This document shows, one piece after another, positions 37,319-47,364 of a stretch of 64,000 nt of DNA. The notes under the pieces are model-generated. The model was not told the DNA's origin. It did not search any database and saw only the letters and a list, made by a program, of their open reading frames with translations. The position numbers were made by a program, and so were the translations under genes. Location: positions 62,001-126,000 of the forward strand of contig JAEPRB010000090.1 in the NCBI GenBank assembly GCA_016758965.1, read 5' to 3'. Origin of the DNA: Circinella minor (taxonomy: Eukaryota > Mucoromycota > Mucoromycetes > Mucorales > Lichtheimiaceae). Position 1 is the first letter of the stretch; each line of letters opens with the position of its first letter.

Positions 37319-39796
37319 TGATCAGATATATATGTAAAGATTACTTAAATAATAATAATATTGATTTTTACCTGCAAGTTCCTAAAGCTAAACCATAAGC
37401 TCTACCTCGTTGTGGTAAATTCCAATCACGTATTCCAGAAAGTCCATCAGGTTGTGGAGATATCAAAATATCATTTACATGATTATGATTACAAAAGACT
37501 TGATAAGTCATCATTGCATTACTAATAATTTCTTCAGCAGTATTCTCTATGTTTATTATTGTTATTAAATATTTCAAATATATTATAAATATATATATAT
37601 ATATATAATTACCTTTTACATTAGGTAATTGACTTAATCTTACTAATTCGGAAATCAAATCCAAATCATCGGATTGATTAAGTAATGTAAGTTTTAATAA
37701 TTTACTAATCATTGATAATTCACCTGATAAAAAATAAATAAAAAAAAAAAAGTTTAGTAACTATTTTCATAATTACGTCATATAACTAGTACCTGAATTA
37801 TTATTTTCTTGATCTGTATTTGTTACACGCATAACTGCTAATCTTCCAGAATAAAGTAAACAAATAACATGTGTTTCATTTGGAGACATAGTTAATCCAG
37901 CAACTGCATCTAAGTCATTACTTTGATTATATTTATGTGGACCCCCTGCTTTCCAAAAATTGGGACCAATGGATTGTTCTACTTTTCCCATATTCGATTG
38001 ACTACGTGCCATTCCTGGATAGATATCATCACGAAATTCAATATGAACACTACCATCCGATAAACCAAGTACAAGTCCACCATATCGAGTATTTGAAATA
38101 CATGTAATGAAATGATCGGGTATAGTGAATCCAGAAATAAAATCCAAACACTGTTTCTCAAACACATTATTAAAATACATGAGCACATATAAATTATCAT
38201 ATCAATAATAATAATAATAATAATAATAAGAGTAACTCACCAATTGTTCAGATACCATGACAGTCCCACTAAAGTTTTCACTTGCAATTGCATCACCAGG
38301 TATTTTAATTGTTTTATGCTGTAAACCCCATTTACCAAAATATCCATTTCCACCTATAAAAAAAGATTAATTACTTTCTTTTCTTTTCATACTCAATGAC
38401 CTCATCTTTTAATAACAATAACTTACTATTTGAATCAGCAAATGCTACAGCAAGTTCAATACTAGAATATTTTCGTGTCAATAATATTTGTGATACACCA
38501 AATGATCCATTTGCAAAATCACCAATAGAAGATTGTAAAATGCGTGCACTCAAATTAAGTTTAGTAATAGATTGACAATGAATAGCTCCTTCATTGACAC
38601 GTCCAGGAAATCGTATTCTTATTTTATATAAATGAATGACATTTGGTTTTGTATTTGCTTGTTGTGCTGCAAGTAACAAACTACCATCTAATAAAAACCA
38701 ACAATGAAAATACTTATTATTATTATTCTTGTTCAATGAATTAAAAAAGATATGTTCTTTTTTTTTTTTTTTACCATTATCAAATGTCAAAGATGCATGT
38801 GATATCCGATACCATTGTCCTGAATTAGCCAAATTCATGCCAAAACAACCAATATCTGCACGACCTAAACCCATATGTCCAGTATGTGGTAATGATGATG
38901 AAAATTGTGAAAATATTTTATCACCTTGTTGAAAATGAACACTGATTTCACCATGAACTGTTACTACAACAAGAGCAAGATAACCATAAGGATTACGTGG
39001 ACCTATAAATGGTTCTCTAATAAACTTTTCTTGTGGTTGATCTGCTAATGGTATATCATACTAATATATCCAACAATAATGATTATTATTATTATTATTA
39101 TTATTGATCCAAAAATAATAAAAAAAAAGGAGAACTCACCAATCGATCAGTATTTAGCCATAATAAAGCTGCTGGTGATTGATGTAAATCACTACTGTAT
39201 GCCATAGACCAATTATCCGAAGAATTCTATATGCATATAAATATATATATATATTCCTTTTGTTCGTTAGTTACTCATAATGATTTTAATATTAGACAAA
39301 ATAATAAAACACATACGCCTAAATTCCAAAGAGCTAATTTTCCAGTTTCATCTACTGATGCAAGTGTAGTTCCTTTTTGATTCCATACGAGATGTGTAAT
39401 TGTATGTTGGTCATGATATTTTTCTGCTAATCGTATGGGTGTTTTGTTCAAAATAGTTTTATTATTAATGTTGTTGTTAGCTTTTGTTATCGTTCCTGGT
39501 AAAGTAGTATTATTATTACTGGTAGGTGATATCGATGAATTTGTATCAGTAGTAGTAGTAGTAGGTAGATCAAGAGTGTAATGATCACCCGTTAAAGCAT
39601 GAATTCCTGGCCCATTAGGTTTTGGAGGTGTTGTAATAACTACACTATGTATAGAAGTGCATATATGTTGTGGTGCCTGACGATGTAATAAGTTGGATAA
39701 AATACATTTTACTGGGTATCGTGCAATAGAATCGGTTTTTGAAGTTGTTGTTGGTTCCACGCGTCTACGTTTTTTCGGATTCATTTCAACCACCAT
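36056..39796 (-). CDS. MED16: Mediator complex subunit 16 (Med16/Sin4)
   Basis: Tail-module subunit of Mediator, linking activators to RNA polymerase II. Thirteen exons on minus close in phase: 39317-39796, 39140-39226, 38775-39060, 38427-38687, 38241-38353, 37793-38150, 37613-37723, 37372-37546, 37151-37272, 37042-37089, 36851-36958, 36504-36767 and 36056-36402, about 919 aa. A basic N-terminus (NPKKRRRVE, a likely nuclear signal) precedes WD40-type blades (TITHLVWNQKGTTLASVDET, then GKLALWNLG; GGLVLGLSDGSVHIEFRDD; TMSPNETHVICLLYSGRLAV). The helical C-terminal half has LWSLISLTTWTLDFVRWIL and FIRFTRSSSYELKRHPEST. The end carries CCVRC...CVCGGLF, a zinc-ribbon-like pattern. One acceptor (38150 or 38156) is ambiguous by two codons. 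It is divergent from the CHZ1-like gene, with a shared 436-bp promoter. Confidence 0.88.
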
Positions 39797-40232
39797 TTTT
39801 GTTAAAAAAAAAACAAATGGGGCGTGCTTAAATTTAGAAAAACGGAGGAAGAAAAAGAAGGAGGAGGAAGAAGAAATAGACACAAAAGATTATATAAATC
39901 AAAAAAAATATACACACAGACACACACACAACAATATACGAAATAGAACGAAAAAAAAAATGTATATATATTCAAAAAGGTCAAGGGCTCAGTAGTAATA
40001 AGAAGGGAAGTTATGTGTGTGTGTGTGTGACTTATAAATGACCTTAAAACCTTTTGGACACTACAAAATGTTCCTGATAGGAAAAAAAAAATTGTGTAGC
40101 CAAAAAAAAAAAAAAAAAAAGTCGTCGCGTTTTTTTCCTTTGTCGTCCTCCTTTTTTTTTTTTTTTTTTTTATTGTTCAAACTTTCTCTTTTTTTTTATT
40201 TTTTTTATTTTTCAAACTTAACTCTTATAACA
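39797..40232. promoter_or_regulatory. Bidirectional promoter MED16 / CHZ1-like
   Basis: 436 bp between divergent start codons. It contains CACACACA, GTGTGTGT (40015-40029) and long A and T runs (40101-40118, 40152-40171), which are typically nucleosome-poor. No specific operator was identified. Confidence 0.5.
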
Positions 40233-41060
40233 ATGTCTGATATGCGATCAAAGTTACAAGCTCTTGCTAACAAGAGACGTAATGAGAATAGTGAATCACC
40301 AAGACCAAAGAAAGCAAAGACTACCGCTACTACTAAAACTGAAAGGTTATTATTATTATTATTATTATTATTTCGCTTATCTTTCTCTCCCTTTTTTTAT
40401 ATGATTACTTTTTGACACGAAAAATTTTGTCTTTTTTTTTTTATCTCTATCAAATCAGTTCCAGACCTACTGTATCAAAAAATCGCAGTCGACCTACTAA
40501 AAAAGATCCATTTGTTGTGGATTCAGAAGAAGAAGAAGAAGAAGATATAGATGAAAGTGATGGTAAAGAAAGATTTATTATAAAAGAAAAAGTTTATTAC
40601 AGGTTACATAATTTACGTCTATATACTTAATATCAATTTATATATTGCAAAAAAAAAAATAGAAGATGAAGAAGACGAAGAAGAGGATGATGTAGCCTCA
40701 TCGGATGAAGATATTAAAAAGAAAAAGAAGAAATCTGTTAGAAAGGAACAAATTAAAAAGAAGACTAGCTCAAGTAGTAGTAGTAGTAGTAGTAGTAACA
40801 AGAAACTAAAGCCTAAGAAAGGTAGTGATGACGAAGCCTCTGGTGCGGAAGACAAAAGTGATATTTCAGGTAATAAAACAAACTACTTGTAGGAACCAAT
40901 AAACTCATACTAATACACATGTGCACATATTAATATATATAATATAGAGGATGAATTGGAAGCATTAGATACATCTGTTATTATTCCAGGTGGCCGAAGG
41001 ACACGCGGTAGAAAGATTGATTACCGTCAATTCGGTCAAGATCCTGTAGATGAAGAATAA
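40233..41060 (+). CDS. CHZ1: CHZ-domain histone chaperone (Chz1/HIRIP3-like)
   Basis: Predicted nuclear chaperone for H2A/H2A.Z-H2B dimers. Four exons: 40233-40345, 40459-40562, 40663-40869 and 40948-41060, about 178 aa. The N-terminus is basic (MRSKLQALANKRRNENSESP). Two acidic runs follow (DSEEEEEEDIDESDG; EDEEDEEEDD), then a Lys/Ser-rich linker with a serine homopolymer. The C-terminal CHZ motif is EALDTSVIIPGGRRTRGRKI near residues 146-165. The I-I-P-G-G-R-R-T-R-G-x-K-I-D core is the diagnostic match. The protein is nearly all low complexity outside this motif, so the assignment depends on it. Confidence 0.85.
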
Positions 41061-42200
41061 TTAATAAAATAATAATAATAATATTAACTAATGTATAAGG
41101 TTGTTATTTATAATAATGTTATAGACACAATATATTTATGTATGTACAAACAGAAGAGAACATTAAAACCTAAAAAAAAAATATCTCTTTATTACAAAGA
41201 GGGAGGAGGGATGGGGAAGAAAAAGGTTGATAGAGTAAACTGTCTCCATAGAAACAGCCAATGTTTTTTTAAGTCTTGATCTAAATCTTTTAAAATCTTT
41301 CTGTCAAGCTTTTGTTTTCTTCATCCGTTCACCTAATCTTTGATAGTTCATTGTCCTTTTGAGTTTTTTCATTACCTTTTATGCATATTTCGTGCAACGC
41401 ATTCCAAAAAAAAAAAATTAATTAATTTATTTTATCTTACTTGGAAGTTGAATTTAGCCACAAAAAATTAAAAAAAAAATTGGAACTTGGGGATGCATGG
41501 AAGTTGTGCCTTTAAAGCTTAGAAAGTGAGTTCATTCTAACCAAATTCAACCTATTCATCGCTAAAAGGCAGTGTGCTGGCAAATGATCTGAAGGAGAGA
41601 AAATAGTTTTTTTTTTAAAAAAAAGAAGTTTAAATCAATAAATATAGATGGCTGAACAAACTATTATTATTATAACTTTACAAATAATCCATTACTTGAA
41701 CATTCACTGTACGTACGTAATTTTGATCTCGTATACTTATCATACTCCTTTTTACTGTACGTAGTCGCTTCTTATATTATATCATACGTAGATACTAACT
41801 TAATTTTTTTTAATAGTACTAATTACTCTTGTCAATTAAAGTTTATATGTCTGTTGTCAACACTAGTAGACCAATAAAAACTATACCTTTTTTTTTTATT
41901 TCGATTTCAACAAAATAAGATTTCCCAATCATTACTTTGTTGATAGTGTACGTAAAAAAAGCATAACTATAGTATCTCGTTTTCTATTTGGTATTGGACG
42001 TGGCGGGCATGTGTTACTGCAATTAAATGCAGAGGCACTTTATCGTTCAACCATAGATCGGTTTGTATAACATTTCAGTATGGAGGGGAAAGATTACCAC
42101 TATCACTACCACAAACAGTAATTGACTAACTTGAGGATCCTTTTGATAAGCTCCATAGAAAAGTGGATGACATAAAACGTCTTACATATTATTCATTCAG
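41061..42200. other. Intergenic, degenerate
   Basis: No intact gene. Near 41648 a short plus-strand stretch begins ATGGCTGAACAAAC and, with a frame change, reads YNFTNNPLLEHS, which looks like the start of a dead gene but is too short to name. At 41990-42070 a stretch reads GRGGHVLLQLNAEALYRSTI before a stop. These may be scrambled remnants linked to the fragment that follows. Confidence 0.35.
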
Positions 42201-42545
42201 GTGAAGCATTTGAAATTAAATCTGATATTAAAATGCCAACACACAAAACATGGGAACGATGTGGTTGTATGTCTTCAAATACAATTTGTAAAGCATGTAT
42301 GATGCTTGAAGGTTTAAATAAAGGTTTACCACAACTTGGTATTGGAAGAGAAACAACTCGAACGGTAAATATATAATTATATATTAGGAGATGAAAAAAA
42401 TTAGATAGTTAAGAAAAATAAACTTATTACGTATTATTATAATGATTTATAGCGTCGTCAATTATCAGATGCAACTAATAATGAAGAAACAGAACAACAA
42501 CAAACAACTCGTAAACCAGTACGTACCACATTTTTCAAAAATTGA
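42201..42545 (+). pseudogene. NCS6: 3' fragment of NCS6/CTU1 (tRNA 2-thiolation protein 1)
   Basis: Two exons with an intact intron (42201-42364, 42453-42545) encode only the C-terminal end of the cytosolic tRNA thiolase. They read EAFEIKSDIKMP, then ERCG...CKAC and EGLNKGLPQLGIG, a close match to the Ncs6/Ctu1 C-terminal zinc motif region. The ATP-pyrophosphatase N-terminal domain (SGGKDS loop) is absent upstream. In the zinc motif the usual first Cys (T-C-E-R-C-G) is Trp (KTWERCG), and a Cys follows instead at CGCMSS. A lost domain, a lost metal ligand and no promoter make it a gene-end fragment, probably left by a duplication or rearrangement. A functional NCS6 should exist elsewhere in the genome. 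Confidence 0.75.
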
Positions 42546-42698
42546 ACGTGATACTACTACGTATTGCACCTATTAAACCACGAGATCCTCTCTTGTAAAT
42601 ATCCACCGCCTAAAGTCCCAACTCATATTTTAGACAATTCAACAAAATCAGAAAAGAAGGAGTTAAGTTGGTATGGTATGATAAACATAACAAATTGA
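42539..42698 (+). pseudogene. Second coding-like fragment with one frameshift, unrecognised
   Basis: Overlapping the end of the NCS6 fragment in another frame, the DNA reads LNVILLRIAPIKPRDPLL. After a one-base frame change it continues KYPPPKVPTHILDNSTKSEK and KELSWYG to a stop at 42696-42698. The IKPRDPLL/KYPPPKVP continuity suggests one former gene of a small, perhaps mitochondrial, protein. The family was not recognised. Confidence 0.35.
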
Positions 42699-43489
42699 TA
42701 TAATTAATTCAAGTTAAAACTCTATCTCTTTTTATTTTTTATCTTTTTTAATATAATTCATGATAAAAACTATTTTTTTCTCATATATCTTTATTAATAA
42801 TAGTAGAAAAAGAATTGATAATGAAACCTTTATAATTAATAATATTGTAATAATACGTAATAAAAAAAGCATATGATAAAATATGAATTAGCATTCTATT
42901 GACAACAATTTTATCTTGTCTCATTCAATTGAAATTTAATAAGATAGTATAGATATAAACATATTTGGATTGAAAACAATTGTATGTACATATCAATACC
43001 ACTTCCATGATAAGTGAAAGGGGTTGGATATTGAACTATAGAGAAACAAACTATCGAACAATTAATTTACCCATCAAAACCCATATATAATTTTAATCAG
43101 TCTCCATGGAGATGATAACTTTTAAAGGTTTGAATTATATAACTTTGAGTAATATTTATTACCACCAAAGAAAAACATATGTTTAAACAACCCTTTCTAA
43201 AACAGTTTATATTTACTTTTGAAATCAATTTGTACTGCCAATCGCCACTTTTTGCGCTGGTGGGGATTTAGGTGTAAAAAGTGGGTCTCAACTATACAAA
43301 ATTTTAACTTCTTTTTATCAAAAGCAAAAAAAAAAATGATTACGTATATCATATAACCTTTTTTTATTTTTTTGGGGTAAATATAATAAAATAGTGTGTG
43401 TGGGGGGGGAAAGAGAAACAATTTTTTTTTACACAGAGTTGGATTGAAAAAAGGAGAATAAAATGTATTATTATTTTATAGGTACGTAT
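42699..43489. other. Intergenic, no gene seen
   Basis: AT-rich DNA. A G8 run at 43402-43409 and A/T homopolymers are present. The minus frame at 43197-43421 is low-complexity and not supported. Confidence 0.5.
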
Positions 43490-43845
43490 TTAACCAATCT
43501 CCCATTTGTTCGATGTGACTTTACGAACATGCCCATATAATGCGTGATTGCAATACCCACCATCTCCGTGATTTTCATAAAAACCAGGTCCATAAAATAC
43601 TATAACCTCATAATAGACTAATCCACACATAATCCCATCCTCTATTCTAACACCACTGTGGGTGCTCTCTTGACAAGTGACAGCAACTGCAAGAACATTG
43701 TCAAGATTGTGCAACTTCTTCGATGCTAATGCCCTTGTGAAGTTTCCTCTCTGATCTTCAGTTGATGCAGCACCAATTACAGGATCGGCCATTTCAGTTT
43801 GCAGAAGAATGACAAATATAAAACCAACTTTACTGATGTTACCGT
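43490..43845 (-). CDS. Small possible secreted protein (possibly lost start codon)
   Basis: The minus-strand frame ends at 43490-43492. From ATG at 43790-43792 it gives 100 aa: MADPVIGAASTEDQRGNF, AVAVTCQES, IEDGIMCGLVYYEVIVFYGP, YENHGDGGYCNHALYGHV. The frame stays open upstream to 43845 and there reads SKVGFIFVILLQTEMADPV, which looks like a signal peptide core with cleavage near A/DPV. However, the codon where a start is expected is ATC, not ATG. A rescue is a 25-nt first exon (43910-43934, MFSNASSV) spliced GTCTCA...TATAG|AC in phase, but that donor is weak. Three cysteines lie in the mature part. The family is unknown. It is either a real small secreted protein or a recently silenced one. 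Confidence 0.45.
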
Positions 43846-43934
43846 CTATAAAAGAGAAAAACCTTGGCTAGTTTAATAAAAAAAAAAGTTTCCAAAAAAT
43901 TTCTGAGACCAACAGAAGATGCGTTAGAAAACAT

Positions 43935-45371
43935 TATTTTTTTTAACGGCTAAGAAAAACCGTGTGTATATGATAAACGGCCCATATATTGGCTCCAACA
44001 GCTCATAAAAAAATAACGTCGAGCATATGGATTATTAATAATAATGATAGAATCGCTGTCACTACCAATTGTAATAGCGCATGATCGATCAATGTATACT
44101 TACGATCGGGTTCTGTCGGTTAGTGTGAGGAAACGTAATTGAAGATAATTAGATGAGAAGAGAGAGGGTTCGAGAATATGTATAAATAAAAGTGATTATT
44201 GTTTCGAAGTACACACCCAATATTCGGAATGTATCAAATTGGAATTTGTTTATATAAACACAGGCACCATAAACTACGTTAAGCAATCCCCTCGGACCAT
44301 CCCCACAGCTGATTGTTACAAAATTGTTAAATTACCCTAATTGGCATTCGGCGTAAACAGTATCTGATAATTATACTGACCATATTGTGCTAGCGGATGC
44401 TGTGCCGCTAATTTTACAGTTGGAAATTCCCATCGTAAACACTAAAATGAGCGCTACATTGCTTCAAAAATGTAAATAAAATGCGAACTCAATGAACAAC
44501 GAGGGCAAAACACCATACATGTGCGACCCTTATTTTAAAAAATATAAATAAAAATAGATGGAAGTAGAAAAATATTCCACAAGCAATTTTTATGCAGTTG
44601 TTAAGCTTTAATTTTTTTTTCTATTGAAAAATTAAGAAACGGTTAGCATTAACAACATTGTGATCTGAGTGTTAAACAAGCTGTCAAATCAATATAACAG
44701 GGACCGTAACAACGGATGGTTTATTATCAAGCATAGCATTTTCATGCAGTTTATTTTCTTTTGTGATGGGATCGGGGGTTTTTTTTGGGGGAGGTTCCCG
44801 AGTTTTGCAAGGATTACTGTGATACAAAATTCCAAATATGGGCAAGTCTTGCAAGTTTCGACAGATTCGCGAAAGCAAGTGTAACCATTATGGACAAAGT
44901 ATTTTTAATTTGGATACTTGTGAAATGTTAGTTTAGGGTATGAATATATCAGTGTTGGGTTACTGGCAAGCGGGAACTTCTGACGGACACCTTTTTCACT
45001 CAATCAATATGGAATTATGAAATGAGAAATTTTTGTTAAAATAATAATAATAATAATAGTAGTAGTAAAGAGAGAGAGAGAGAGAGGGAGAGTAGTTAAG
45101 TTTAAATTATGAAAAAAAAATCTTTCGTTGTCATCTCTAAAGTCTAGGTTTGTCTGCATAAAAATCCTTCTGCTCTACATAGATCACGACCCCAGTCAGC
45201 AACTGGTAAATTTAGCTCCTGTGCATTGACAGTCGATGTCAGGCTTTAACCTATAAAGTCAATATACTAGACAGCGTGTCAATATTTATGTTGAAGTTAT
45301 CGTTTGCTTGCACAGCATCTTGATATCAATGCAAAACCAGTGATTTTTAAAAAAAACATTGTCGCCATACC
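43935..45371. other. Intergenic, no gene seen
   Basis: Mixed AT-rich DNA. A plus-strand frame at 44669-44884 overlaps a minus frame of similar length; neither has motifs. A TAATAATAGTAGTAG run and a short GA tract occur at 45043-45090. Confidence 0.5.
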
Positions 45372-46127
45372 GTCACCGCTCGCTATAACGATACACCCCG
45401 TCAGACCAAAAGTGTATCGTTATATCGAATTATCGTTATATCGAATTCTTGATCTGAGTTATAATGATCAGATAAAATGTCATCCATATGATGTACTTGG
45501 CCTTATTTGTATCTATATGTCTTATAAAAAGACTAAACTCTAGAACTTTATATTGTCCATACTAAAAATAAGCTATAAAAATAAAACGGTTCTTTTTTTT
45601 GTACAGTTTTCGTTGTCAAATATCCCCCGTCTTATTACTTCTAATTGAATTACAACCACGTAATCGCATATAATTAATGCTGATCCCCTATAAGAAGAAA
45701 ATGCGAGTATCATATTATGATAAGCATCATAAACCGTCTACGTATTATTGTTTACAAATCCATGTCAATTGACAAAGAAAAAGTTAGACAAGCACAATTG
45801 GGGAAAAAACAAATCTAATTTTTATAAGAAAGAAGCATAAGCAAAATATCACTGATTTTTTTTTAGTGAGACAGTGCCTGAAGATAAATTTGATATTCAA
45901 ATTATTAAAACTTGACAAAAAATGCTCAACAAACTAATATTATTTCCTTTTAAAAAAAATAAAGAGGTTATTTGTTCGCTCGATATAACGATATTTTTGC
46001 CAAAACTCTATCGGATATCGTTATATAAAATTAACGATATTTCCCTGCTTAATCTGTCTTGCACCCCAAAACCCGATCGTTATATCGAAATATCGTTATA
46101 TCGAATATCGTTATAGCGAGCGGTGAC
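45372..46127. mobile_element. Inverted-repeat element (756 bp) with CGTTATATCGA sub-repeats
   Basis: The left end GTCACCGCTCGCTATAACG (45372-45390) is the perfect reverse complement of the right end CGTTATAGCGAGCGGTGAC (46109-46127). The match continues through ATA (22 bp). The unit CGTTATATCGA or its reverse occurs repeatedly just inside both ends (45416-45445; 45973-46010; 46077-46110), a typical subterminal transposase-binding arrangement. There is no coding capacity. No clean target duplication was seen; the flanks are GCCATACC and AGTACGTACC. It is a non-autonomous DNA element whose superfamily is unassigned. Confidence 0.85.
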
Positions 46128-47364
46128 AGTACGTACCTATGTTATTGTACTATATATTTCCATAGCTCCTGTTCTGGACCATATATTATAATGTTATAAT
46201 AACAATAATAATAATAGTAACAGATATGGAGTATTACAAATATAAATAAACCAAATTATTTTTATTCAATATTATGTATCATATTTTATCTTTACTGATA
46301 AAAAAAAAATGCCATATATGTCAACTTTATAATTTAGTCTTATATACGTATTTCCGCCTAGCGGAAAGAGGGCCCCGGGTAGGCCAATATGTTCAGGGGA
46401 AAAAAAATTTAAAAGATTATGAATCAACCATTGTTCAGTTATACTAATCGCCATCAATGATATTGATAATAGGCATACGTACTTCCCTTTAAAGCATAAA
46501 AAAGCTGGAATTTTCAGGGCTGTAATTATACATAAATGTATGTAAAACTATGGGTTATCAGTTGCAATCCCCCGACCGATCATATTAAACTGTGTACGCA
46601 CAATACCTTGCCCATTTACTCATTAACGCTATTATTAACTCTCAAAATGAAATACGCGTTTCACCTGCTGCTATCTCATCTTTCTTACAATCATCCTCAT
46701 CGTCACTAATTCCCACAGCAGAAAACACATCATTATTACGTATCACAAACAATAGTACCACAATTATTATATACCAGTAACGGCCGAAGCAGTGGGAGAA
46801 TCATTACAACCTCAACAATTTTACCAAGAAAAAGAACACAAAGATCAAAAAGAAAAGTAGTAATACCATACCTAACCATCATCTCCAACTCCATATAGAA
46901 AATTCTCACCATTTCCATCACGAGAAGAATCCATAAATCCTCCCCATCAGACTCCATAAAATGTTTATCACCCAAATTTTTATATTTAATTCAGCTAATG
47001 AATGTGTTGAAATAATACATAACTCGAATAAAGCGATATGTAATAGCAAATTATTGTACGTACAGCTTTTTCTTATGTCAGACAAATTCTTATCGTGTTT
47101 CTAATGCATTATAAAATACTGTTCTCTTCTTCTTTTTATACGTACGTTATTCTTTTATTCTTTGTAAACATTTGAAATAAAGAGGTATGTCATAAGAGAT
47201 TTTTACCAATTATAATAAATAATCAATACTATCAATATTGAATTAAATCTCATAAAGTATTATGTTTGAATACTAGCATAAGAACAATACAATATCAACC
47301 CATCATAAAAATTTATTTTATATATATACATAATACAATTATACAAGCTATATATGACAAAATA
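46128..47364. other. Intergenic, degenerate; GC-rich palindromes near 46350
   Basis: At 46350-46387, TTTCCGCCTAGCGGAAA (7-bp stem, 3-nt loop) is followed by GGGCCCCGGGTAGGCC, an isolated GC-rich palindromic spot. At 46592-46990 Ser/Thr- and His-rich coding-like text in shifting frames suggests a dead low-complexity gene. No intact gene. The last 150 bp are the transporter upstream region. Confidence 0.4.

Noticed and set aside
44669..44884. Plus and minus frames of about 65-70 codons over the same DNA
   Set aside because: Mutually overlapping, G/T-homopolymer driven, with no protein-like features.
46592..46975. Ser/Thr-rich plus frame and Met/Leu-rich minus frame
   Set aside because: Low-complexity, shifting frames, no start or splice context; at best a decayed gene.
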